Below the pieces are notes generated by a model. The model was not told the origin of the DNA. It did no database searches and was given only the letters and a program-made list of their open reading frames with translations. From Lytechinus variegatus (Eukaryota > Echinodermata > Echinoidea > Temnopleuroida > Toxopneustidae), in the NCBI RefSeq assembly GCF_018143015.1, contig NC_054756.1, positions 17,206,402-17,270,401 on the forward strand: a DNA stretch of 64,000 nucleotides, written 5' to 3'. The position numbers and the translations under genes are program-made. Every line of letters begins with the position of its first letter. The first letter of the stretch is position 1. Below, piece after piece: positions 11,578 through 22,500 of the stretch.

Positions 11578-12354
11578 AAAATGATATAAAGCAGGCATGG
11601 GTTACTTCTGGGGCCCAGAAACAACCAAAAGTAAATAACGACTTTCTCTAATCAACATACATGTAAAGGCACAATACTTAATAAGACAGATGTAAAGTAT
11701 CTTTAGTCACTGATTAAGAGCAGTATCACAGTAAAAAAAGTATCTTGATAAACTAAGAAGAGGAAATGATCAAGCTTCGCAGAAGAAAAAAAGAAAGAAG
11801 AATGGGCTCACAGTTCATGACGATACAAGTTGTTCCTCGTACATGTAATTCCTTTTTACTATATCTTTTTGCTTAAAAAAAAGTTATGATATAGGTCTAA
11901 GTCTGAAAAACCCCTCTGTGTTATTTCGGGTCATTATCATAAGAATTATCAAAACTAAACATTATCAAGGAGGCTAAAAGTCACGTAGGTCCTTATCTAT
12001 CGTGCACCTCATACAATTCAATGTCTATTACTCTTCAAGTCCTCACAAATTAATTGACTATCAACTCATGATACATGTGTAGAAAATCTGATAATATCGG
12101 TTAATGATTTGAGAAGTGTCGTTGTTTTTATAAAATGGCATGTTTGCATCAAGTTTAGTTCGATTTTAAGCCTTAGGTGGAGCTTCGAAGTTAGCCGTTT
12201 GGTCTACGAACCATCTCTCGCACTCTAAGGTAAGTACTGTGAACTAATTAGTTCCGAAATCATTTACCTAGGGCCGTGACATGGATATTTTGGCATGGTT
12301 TGAGTTTTCTTCTTCCCTATTTTCCAAAGGAATCCTTTATATTTTACCCCTTCT
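11578..12354. other. Non-genic DNA
   Basis: No exon, repeat boundary or ORF with protein-like composition is supported. It lies between the 5' side of the LINE and a hAT-type element. Confidence 0.35.
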
Positions 12355-12684
12355 CAGGGGCGGAAATCTCTCCCAAAAGGTAGGAGGGACAAGAGGTTGG
12401 CAAATTTAACAAGCAAAAAAAAAAGAGCACAATAATCTTCATCAACCCGAATTTAAGGTCATTGTGATGAAAATAAATTGGACAAGCAAAACAAAAGGGT
12501 TATCATCCCAAAAGTAAGGTCTTCTCGTCCCAAAATACATATGTTTTATTTTGATTTTGAATGATGTATTTCTTGCCATCATAAAAAGACCAAGAATAGT
12601 AGGGGGAACATTTAATATTGTGCCCCCTACTAATTTTTTGAGTAGGGGGGCACGTCCCCCTGCCCCCCTTGATATCCGCCCATG
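12355..12684. mobile_element. Non-autonomous hAT-type element with perfect 8-bp duplication
   Basis: The element begins caggggcggaaatc and ends gatatccgcccatg, forming short inverted ends. Both sides carry the octamer ccccttct (12347-12354 and 12685-12692). Eight-base duplications and CAGGGG-type ends point to the hAT superfamily. The interior shares the acaagcaaaa word with the copies at 7213 and 39392 and has no transposase. Confidence 0.85.
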
Positions 12685-12848
12685 CCCCTTCTAATATTCA
12701 AGTCGTTTTGATAGAGTGCCATCATCTTCCATTTTACAATGCGAATTATTAGTTGTTGATCATGTTACTATGCTACGACCTTATTTTTTATATATAGGCC
12801 TACATCATATCAGTTTTATACATTTACTTTAATCGATTGCGTCTTAGT

Positions 12849-13040
12849 GGGTGTTGCAAGAAAATATTTGCAATTTTACAACTGATAGATCAACGTTAGC
12901 GTTAGCAAATTAGATTAAACTTCTTGTTTCAAGGAGCAAATTAGTAATCAATCACTAATTTGCAATTAACTGCAAGACCTATGATTGATTTAGGGACCAA
13001 CAATTGACTTGCAATTGATCGCAAGTTTCTTACAACACCC
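12849..13040. mobile_element. Short MITE with 6-bp duplication
   Basis: The left end gggtgttgcaagaaa is matched in inverse by tttcttacaacaccc on the right. The hexamer cttagt flanks both sides (12843-12848 and 13041-13046). Subterminal ttgcaatt words are also repeated. It is 192 bp long with no ORF. The superfamily is not assigned. Confidence 0.75.
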
Positions 13041-13340
13041 CTTAGTTTGGTCACTGGGCCATTTAATGTGTATAGAACATGTAGAATCAAACTGTTTACA
13101 TATCGTTAAAATAAGATAATATATTTCAATATCCACTTTGAATGCTATCAAAATAAAATGTGCAAGTTATAACCTTTTACCTTCAAGATAAATATTTAGT
13201 TTTCCATCTTTCATCTAAGCCAAGACATGCTAAGGGATCGAGAATTAATGGAAGATTTTAATCAATGTCAGACGCCGGTGTTATTTGTGACTCATATTAA
13301 TGCTCGTATTAGGTGCGTCCTACCCCCCCCCCCCTGTTAC

Positions 13341-13575
13341 ACCCACAAATGTAATAATCGCCCACAAATGTAATAACGCCCACAAATGTAATAACACTTT
13401 ACCCACAAATGTAATAACGCCCACAAATGTAATAATTTTTGATCGCCCACAAATTTAATAACACTTTACCCACAAATGTTATAACGAACACAAATGTAAT
13501 AACACTTTACCCACAAATGTAATAATGCACTTTACCCACAAATGTAATAATGACTTTACCCACATATGTAATAAA
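13341..13575 (+). repeat. Outer left tandem array of the foldback element
   Basis: About eleven units of cccacaaatgtaata alternate with cg and acactttac spacers, giving periods near 18 and 23 bp. The array is read through by no ORF. It is inverted at 15365-15517. Confidence 0.85.
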
Positions 13576-15364
13576 TTTGAAGTGATTTTTGGCGAATTCG
13601 TTCTAAACTAATATCCTATAGTAATGCGTTCATATAGCACAAAAGTTCAAAGTCTTTTTTCCAGACCCGGTTAATGAAATATTACAGTACAAGTCCAAGT
13701 CTTTTTCCAGACCCGGTTTTTCAAAATTATAATATACGTCCAAAGTCTTTTTACCAGACCCGGTTGTTTCAAAATTATAATATACGTCCAAAGTCTTTTT
13801 TCCAGACCCGGTTAATTCGAAAATTATAATGCAAGTCCAAAGTCTTTTTTCAGACCTGGTCGTTTCAAAAATTATAATATACGTCGGTGAGGGGTAAGGA
13901 CAACACTCTAAGCCCAAGCATTTTAAGTGGGTTTAATTTTGAAGATTGGTCTCAGCTGTCATTTTTTTTCAATATTTCTTTATCTTTTAAATAACCGGGT
14001 CCAGACGAAAGACTAAGCATAATATTCCACAAGAATAAGAATATGAGTCTTTTGTTTTTAGGATTGTTTAAATCATTTTTAAATCACCGGGTCTGGAATA
14101 AAGACAACGCTCTAAACATGTGCTTTTCTACATGCATGGTCTTAATTTGGAGGATTGTTGGTTCTTAGATTCGTTGTTGGGGGTTGAGTTTTATTGATTT
14201 TTTATTCCTGAAATAATTGTGTCTGGAGGAAAGTCGATCTTCGACAATCGGTCTTCACGTTGTTCCACAGTAATTAGATTATTGGGTATTCGTTTTAGAA
14301 TATTTGTAAAAACTATTTTATTTTTCAAATAGTAACCAAGTCTGGAGAAAGGATGTCTGCTTTACCCACGCGTTATTACAATGTTTTGTAGGGGTAGTAG
14401 TATTATTTAAAAAAAGACATATTTTTACTGGGTGAAACTTTGGAAATTTGGTCTTAGATTTGAAGTTTTTCAGTTACTTTTTTTAATAGCCGGGTCTGGA
14501 GGAAAGAGTACGTTTTAAAATTCGTGTTATTCCACGAGAATAAGAATATAAGGTCTTATGTTAGAAGATTTTTTTTTCGTAACTGTTTTAGGTCTGGAAT
14601 AAAGGACAACACTCTAAACCTCTTTTAAAACAGGTTCTTAGGTTGAAGGTTTGTTTGGTCTTAGACTTTGATTTTTTTTTAATTCTTAATATTAGCGTTT
14701 TTTAAAGAAAAAAATGGTCGGGCTGAAAGACTACGCTATATCCAGCATTAAGATTATGGGGTCTTTATACTGTTTTTAAACTGTTATTCATAATGTTTAA
14801 ATAACAGGTAACCGGGTCTGGAGAAAAGACTACGCTTGATTCTCAATTTACTCTTAGTGCATATATTCACAATATACACCGTATAAGTTGAAACAACAAC
14901 AAAGACATTAATTCCACCAGTTTTAATTAACTGGGTCTGGAGACAAGACTAAGCTCGATTCCCATTTTTTTCCACAGGAATATCATTATCGTATCTTAGT
15001 TTGGACTTATATTATAAATTTTGAAATAACTGGGTCTGGAAAAAGACTTTGGACTTATTAAAATTCTTGAAACAACCGGGTCTGGAAAAAAGACTGGACT
15101 TATATCACAATTTTTGAAACAACCGGGTCTGAAAAAAAAGACTTTGGACTTTTATTATATTTTTTTAAACAACCGGGTCTGGAAAAAAGACTTTGGATTT
15201 ATATTATAATTTTTGAAATAACCGGGTCTGGAAAAAAGACTTTGGACTTGTACTTTGATGTTTTATTAACCCGGTCTGAAAAAAAGACTTTGCACTTTTG
15301 TGCTATATGAACGCATTACTATAGGATTTTAGTTTAGAACGGATTCGCCAAAAATCCCTTCAAA

Positions 15365-15517
15365 TTTATTACATTTGTGGGTAAAGTCATTATTACATTT
15401 GTGGGCGATCAAAAATTATTACATTTGTGGGTAAAGTGTTATTACATTTGTGGGCGTTATTACATTTGTGGGTAAAGTGTTATTACATTTGTGGGCGTTA
15501 TTACATTTGTGGGTGCA
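15365..15517 (-). repeat. Outer right tandem array of the foldback element
   Basis: About seven units of tattacatttgtggg, the reverse complement of the left-array unit, use the same two spacer types. It has fewer units than the left array, so the arms differ in copy number. Confidence 0.85.
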
Positions 15518-15669
15518 ACACCCCCCCCCCCCCCTAAAAGGGCCATTCATTTTTTTACCCCTCTATTTTGAAAGATCCTCCTCAAAACATTTCCTACGAA
15601 TCTTTATATGCCCATTATCGGACTATACAGACATGATTAATCTGATATTGTATATTTGTTTGTTTATAT

Positions 15670-16227
15670 CCGGGGGGCACTTCCATTCACGAGTGGATAC
15701 CATGCGCGACCAAGGGGTCTCGAAAAGCACCCTAGACACGTATTATTCTGAAAATGCACCTCTTAACAAGTATAGACGTGTGAAACCCTACCCTTAACAA
15801 GTATTGGAAACAAAACGATACTCTTGGCAAGTATTCCATGAAATGAACCCCTAAACAATTACAAATGAGCGATATTTTATTAAGTGTGTTCGTCGGTCGT
15901 CGATTTTACCTTTACCATGTTTACACATCATTTGGTTTAGTACGACCCCACCCTCCACACCTCACGCAAATCGGACTCTAAACACGTAGTGTTGGGGCAA
16001 AAAGGACATCCTTTATAAAACATTTCAATTTTGTTTTATCATCCCCGCAAATGTGACCTTAAACACGTAGCGTCCCTAGCGATATAGATACCCTTTTGTC
16101 TTTATTTTTGTGTTTTTGACACCCTTATCACGTTACGTACGTAACGTGCCCTATCTTGAAAAAGACATCTTTTTTACGTGTTTTTTGGTCGCGCATGGTA
16201 TCCACTCGTCAATAAAGGTGCCCCGGG
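15670..16227. mobile_element. 558-bp non-autonomous DNA transposon, perfect 8-bp duplication
   Basis: The first 40 or so bases (ccggggggcac ... gagtggataccatgcgcgac) reappear inverted at the right end (gtcgcgcatggtatccactc ... gtgccccggg). The octamer gtttatat abuts both ends (15662-15669 and 16228-16235). Inside, aacaagtat and aaacacgtag words recur. No transposase frame exists. An 8-bp duplication suggests a hAT or related transposase, but the termini are not the usual CAGGGG type. Confidence 0.85.
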
Positions 16228-16239
16228 GTTTATATTCAT

Positions 16240-16565
16240 TTGTTACATGCCAATTCTTTGGTCTACCATATCAGTACGTCCCATATCCAAATTGCCATTT
16301 TGTCCACTCAACATGTGTCTCATAACCAGTTAGTCCAATAGCCATCTGTCCATATACCATTTGGTCTAATTAGACTAAGTGTTAAGTGGGCAAAATGAAT
16401 GAAAATGAAACGAATATTAGACCAACTGGTTATGAAACTAAATGGTCATGTGTAAGAATTGGTGATTAGACGAAGTGATGATTGGACCAAATTGTTGTTA
16501 GACGAAATTTTGGACGGAATGGCATAAGACTAAGTGGACGAGTTGGCAGTGGACAAATGGGCTAC
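16240..16565. repeat. Degenerate palindromic repeat with ggtcta/tagacc words
   Basis: The left half contains ggtctaccat, gtccactca and ccatttggtctaatt; the right half contains the inverse type (tagaccaactgg, ttagacgaaatt, tggaccaaattg). The two halves form a loose foldback centred near 16378. A second copy lies at about 1271-1570. It ends about 25 bp upstream of the start codon of the next gene, so the leader or promoter of that gene may derive from it. Confidence 0.5.
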
Positions 16566-16592
16566 CTTTTTGTTTCTCCTAATAACAGAGTC

Positions 16593-19500
16593 ATGGCGGT
16601 GGCCTTTCTAAGTCTGATCACATGGTTTCTGGTATTGCACACTGTGTCTGGTGATACTTGCTTGAGCTCGGAAACCGTCAGTGATTGTCTCTGTCACAGC
16701 GCGCCACCTCGTTTGCCACCGCAGCCCAGGTTCTGTCGTAAGTGGCATGTTCCTAAAACTTTACATTTCTGAGAATCCAAAATTGTGCAAGAGCATAAGT
16801 ACGCGAAGTAACTTTTTTTTTTTGGGGGGGTACCTCCAGCAGTGTTAAAAACCAACATATTTTGCAAATAGCCACACACAAAATGCGCCAACAGTTTACC
16901 CATAGTACTTCCATTTTTATACACCTTCAACTGAAAAAAGGGGAAATGCTTATTTATTTTAAAGATCAGTCTCTTCCCTCGCTTACTGATGTATTTTAAT
17001 ATTTTACTTATTTTTCGAACAGCCTTTTACAACGAATCTGGTGAAATTGATTTAGTAGGTCTAATAAAGAAATACCTTCAAGTTTATGCTGAAAATTCCG
17101 GACCAAAAGTTTTCCATCCAAAATTTCGGGTACCAAATAGACTGATTTAAATGGTTCGGGAAACAATATACCTTTCCATTTCACCTTGCATACTTAGCAT
17201 ACATGTAGTTGCTTTAATCATCAAATCACGTTTGGCAAATGTTTCTTCTTTTTTTAAAGATCCACCTCCATCATGTGTTCCAGAGAGATTGGAATGTGGC
17301 GGTTGGAACTGTGATTCATGGACCGAGGAATGTGACCAATCAAATAACAACAGTAACTGTTCGTGTCGATATAACCCACAAAAATACAATGACATCTGCG
17401 AAGGGGATCGCCGGAGAAAGGAAACTTTCAAGCTCGGAGTTAGAAATGCCAATTGTACAGGTAGATTTTATTCAATCTTCATAATCAGAAAAAGAAATGA
17501 AAAAAAACCATAAGTATGCTGCAAGTGCAAAATAGACTTATTTTGTCAATAACACTATCAGACTCACTTTGTTTACGATTCGAGTACCTGAATCTAATTA
17601 TCATTCAACATTCACGACTTGCTCATTATGATAGCTAATTTTGTGTATTTAAACTGATTTATGTTTATATGTAACACTTTATCATAAATCCTTGCTATGT
17701 TGTCATTTAAAATGAATTTGTTCAAACTAAAGTCAAGTATTCATTTACTAATTATTCGTGTACTGAAACTCTCTTAAAAGAAATAGTTCCTTTCGTATAA
17801 ATATAAACATTCTTCAAACGAATTCAGTATCTCAGATGACTATATAATTATTCATGAGTCTGATAAGCAGAAAAATAGGGCTTATTTTATGTACAGTATC
17901 GCCTTATATCATTCGCTCTCAAAGTATTATCTAATCTATTCTCAATATTCCTAAATGGTTTTGTCTTTATCAAATCCTATGAGAGCTGATAAGCTACAAC
18001 TAAAATCACTCCCATGCTTTGCACATATTAAATAAACTGTCAGCTACATCACCACCATCATGGTTTATGAATTAATGCAAAAATGTTTAAGCTAAACATC
18101 AATTTCTCCTGATAAGTCATAAGACTTCTTTATCTAAACTTCATTCTCAGAATCTATATTAAACTAACATCCATTCACAAAATACGGTTTGTTTACATCT
18201 CTTACGCCCTCTACGTCTTCATACGCTACTATACTCATTAGCATAATTTGCCCGATTTACTTTCATTGACACGTAAGCACCCTTACGCTAAACTGACCTT
18301 GACTTTCTATGAAATCAACCAAAAATAATTTCCCTTTTTTTACATTAACTAAACAACATATCATTCTTTCTAAGACATATACAGATACAATGAGTATTAA
18401 TTATGCAAACTTACCATTTGTTCGGCATTCTAACTGCTTCAGTTTGGGGTAATTTATTGGTTATTCTGAGACATATCGAAAAAAAACATTCACGTTTTCT
18501 AGCTTTCGGCAAGTGCGCTGACCTCATACGGTCAATTTGAAAAGTCAAATCTGAAAGGAAAAATCTAAAGAAAAGGGTTTGCTCGGCAAACCATCCTCCC
18601 CCGCTAGAAAAGAAGTAAGTATACATATGTCATGCATATCTTATTCCTCTACATAACCTTCCAAAGGGTATATTACTACTATCTTCGTGATGGGTCTCTT
18701 ATATTCAGAGTCTTTAGTTTTGACTTTGACTGATCTGACCTTCCCGTCATCTCCAGGGTACACTTGAGTTATACGACCTAAAGTCCATTTACCCCGGACG
18801 GCATTTGGATCCGCTACTATCACAACATCATCGACCCTGAGATTGCGTCTGTCAACGTTCCACTTCTTTCTTGGTACAAGCAAAGGGAAGACATCACGAA
18901 TCCAAGATTTCCAGAATGAATCGACGATCTTCTGGACGAATTCGACTCGGTGACGGGGATTCTTGGTATCACGGAACGGTCCTTGAGGTACGTGGCTAGA
19001 TGCTCTACCCAACAAGATATCATTAGGGCATAGGTAAGAATCATCATCTGGGTCTGTGGGAATCCTCCCGATGGGGCGTTGATTAACTAGATTGGCCACT
19101 TCTTGAAGGTATTTGTACAACTCGAAAGGAAAAAGACAATGATCCTTGATAGCCTTCTTCAGTGCTAATTTACAGCTTTTGACCAGGGCTTCTGCGCATC
19201 CATTATGATGAGGTGCTAATGGCGTCACAAACCTCCAGTCGGTGCCCCTCTCAGCGCAGAACTCCTTTAGCTCATCTGCACTCCAGCCCTCTAACATTTC
19301 TCGCAGCTCTCTTTCAGCTCCAACGAACTGCTTCCCATTGTCACTGATTAAGCAAGAAGGTTGGCCACGGATTGCGAAAAAACGTCGCAAAGCCTGCAGG
19401 AACTCCATAGTCGAGCAATCAGGTGCAACCTCTAAGTGGACTGATCTGGTGTTAAGACATGTGAAGATGATGCCATAGTACTTCGCAGTCTTATTACGCC

Positions 19501-22500
19501 CTATTCTCACTGGTATCGGTCCGAAGTAATCACATGATGTGGCATAGAATGGTGGCGTAAAAGGCATCATCCTTTCAGCAGGTAGTTCAGACATGAACTG
19601 AGTTTCCGCTCTTTTCTCCATCTCTCGACATGTTACACATCTGTACTTCTCTGATTTGGCTAGACGTTGAACTCCAGGAATCCAGTACCTCGTCCGGATT
19701 TTAGCCGATGTTGTAGCTACTCCCGCATGGCCTTGCTGATGATAGTAGCGAGTGATAAGCTTAGCTACATGATGGCCATTAGGGATAAGAGTTGGATGTC
19801 TTGCTTCATACGATCGTTTGCTCTTATCTACTCTACCTCCAACTCTGATGATACCTTCACTGAGAAATGGACTTAGAGCCTTGAATTCACCAGACCTCAA
19901 GCGTTCATGAAGTGGTTTCTGTACCTCCTTGATCCAGTACAGTTCAGCAACACTTAACTCGGATGCAGTGAGTGGGCCATGTTCTCTTGTCAGTCCTTCA
20001 TCAACTTTCGTCTTGCATCTGGCCTTCATATTCTTGACAAATCGATGTACATAAGCTGTGACTCTGAGGAGTCTTCTCCAAGACGAATACTTCTCACAGC
20101 CAATGACACCAGAACATGTTGTATGTAGAACTTGCTTTACCTTTCTCCTCTCCTTGTCATCATCACCTTGTTGTACATGGAGCGATTTTCCTCTGGCCAG
20201 TCATCTATAGGCTTGAATAGGAATTCAGGACCATGTTCCCATTCTTTACTTAGATCTCTGACTGCTAAGCCTCTGGAGATTTTATCAGCAGGGTTAATAT
20301 TTCCGGGAACATATCTCCAGTTCTCTGGATTGGCAGCACTCTGGGTCTCTCCCACTCTGGATGAGACGAATGACTTGTACATTCTGGACTGACTGTGGAT
20401 CCATGCTAGAGTAATGAGACTGTCTGTCATAAAGATTGTCTCTAGCAACTTCAAAGTTGTCTCCTCCTTTATTGCAGTATACAGCCTCGTCGCCATCAGA
20501 GCCGCTTGTAGCTCTAATCTGGGAATAGTTAGCCGTTTCAACGGGGCCACTCTTGACCTTGCTGCTACAAATCTTGTAGTAAAACTGCCGTCTGCTATCT
20601 GCCATCTCAGGTACGCGCAGCATTCGAAGGCAGCTTCTGGTGCATCTGAGAACACACATAATATTGGATTGTCAATAGCTCCTGGTGGTGTGAGGCTTCG
20701 GTCAAGTTTAGCCTCGCTCAACTCTTTCATTTCGTTGAAGAAATTTGTCCACCATTTCTGTTGTTCATCTGGCAGTCTTTCATCCCATTTGTATCCCTTC
20801 TCCCAAAGCCTTTGCATTCCCATCTTGGCTCGAACAAGGAAGGGTGATACAAATCCAAGTGGGTCGAAGATTCTTGCTATTTGACTCAGGATTTTTCGTT
20901 TTGTCCATTTTCCTTCATTATTGGCTAATTTCTCTTCTCAACTGGACCCGTCCGAGGTTGACTTGTACGAGAATGAATCGTTATGTTGGTCCCAAACAAC
21001 TCCTAAGACTTTCTCATTGGACAATTTCTTCAGCAAGTCCATCTCTTTCTGGTTACTGGGTCTTATATTCTTATTAGACGCCCAACCCTTGACGTGAAAT
21101 CCACCATCAGCCAAAGCTTTGTCGATTTCATCAGTAAGCTGGTTGGCTTCTTCCTCAGTTGGTATCGAGAAACAAATGTCATCCATGTATGAACTTTTCT
21201 TCAGGATCTGTGCTGCTTTAGGACTTTCCTTCTCTGCTACTTCAGCTGTTTTTCTCAAGGCAATTTGGGCCATTGCCGGGGAGGGCTTGTCGCCAAAGGT
21301 GACAACCAACTTGATGTAGACATCAGGCTTCCTCTCAACTTCAAGATCACGCCAGAGATACCTGTGTACATGTTGGTCAATTACAGGTACCTTGACACGG
21401 TGATACATCTTGGATATGTCACCACTGATTGCAACAGAGTGATCGCGGAACTTCATCAGAACTCCAAAAAGTGAATTCAACATGTCAGGACCCTTGTGCC
21501 AGTATTCATTGAGAGAATGTCCTTGATAGCTTGCTGACGAGTTGAATACAATACGCACTGGGGTACTTTTCTTTTCAGGTCTAACTACTGCATGGTGACT
21601 AATATAGTGAACCGGTCCTGAATATCCACTGACTTCATTATCAGACAACTTCCGTGCGAATCCCATCTCTACCAGCTGGGTCATCTGTTCTTGGTAAGCT
21701 TTTGCATGATCAGGATTCTTTAGAAGCCTCCTTTCTGTAGCTTCCAACATCTTCTCAGCTAACCATCGGTTATCAGGAAGTTTGTTTGGGTCTCGTTTCC
21801 ATGGATACGAAACTTGCCACTGATTACCTTCTTTGACACAAGACCGTTCAATTATATCATACTCTTCTTTGTCTGCCTTGGTCATCCCTGTAGGTTGACA
21901 TTGACAGTCGATGTCCTTGACTCCCATCGACTCCGTCGTCCAGAACTCAGTCAGATCCACTGGCTTGGCTAACTGCACGTGCAAGACTTTACTTGGTTCC
22001 ATCCTCTTATGCGGTAACGTTCCTAGGATCACCCATCCAACAGGTGAATGACGAGCAGTAAAGTTGTGGGTCTCCTTTGACTCACCTCCATGGAACTTTG
22101 GATGATCACTGCCAACTAGTAAGTCAATCTCTCCGCCATGCCTGTTTATCATCTTTCTATCAATCTTAAGTTGTTTGGCTGCTGACTGTAGATATTCTTC
22201 TGGTACATTGTCTGTGGCACTGATATGAGGCAGGCTAATCACCGTAACTGGTAAGGAATTTCGTCCTCCTAGCTCTTTTACGTTGACCTTGTATTCATTG
22301 GTAATTACCTCCTCTTCAACTCCTCCCAACTTTGATATCACAACAGTGACTTCTGTACCTTCTAGCTTTAACTCGTCTGCAAGTGACTGCTTGATGATTG
22401 ACACTTGTGCACCGCAAGCAAAGCATGCCTTATTTTCCTTGACAAGCTCCATTCTCTCCTTGAACGACTTGGACAGAAATGACTTGCATTGGTCAGTCCA

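Larger units (their letters stand above)
13335..15520. mobile_element. 2.2-kb foldback element built from tandem arrays
   Basis: Both ends read inward as tgtt(a/g)cacccacaaatg. The outer domains are arrays of cccacaaatgtaata joined by cg or actttac spacers, about 11 units on the left (13341-13575) and about 7 inverted units on the right (15365-15517). A unique-looking inverted stretch of about 60 bp follows, then arrays of a roughly 50-60 bp unit containing agtcttttttccagacccgg (left 13640-13890, inverse 15020-15300). The centre is also filled with diverged ccgggtctggagaaaagac units. The element is flanked by C-runs on both sides (13323-13334 and 15521-15534), so the target duplication is hidden in poly-C. 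No transposase is present. The architecture recalls the sea urchin TU elements and Drosophila foldback elements; kinship is inferred. Confidence 0.85.

Noticed and set aside
13341-13575. Short regularly spaced repeats that resemble a CRISPR array
   Set aside because: The spacers are only two recurring short words, the array is inverted at 15365-15517, and the setting is an intron-bearing animal genome. It is part of a foldback transposon.
13630-13917. 95-codon minus-strand ORF
   Set aside because: It is a read-through of the ccgggtctgg tandem units, giving a repeating peptide with no protein-like features.
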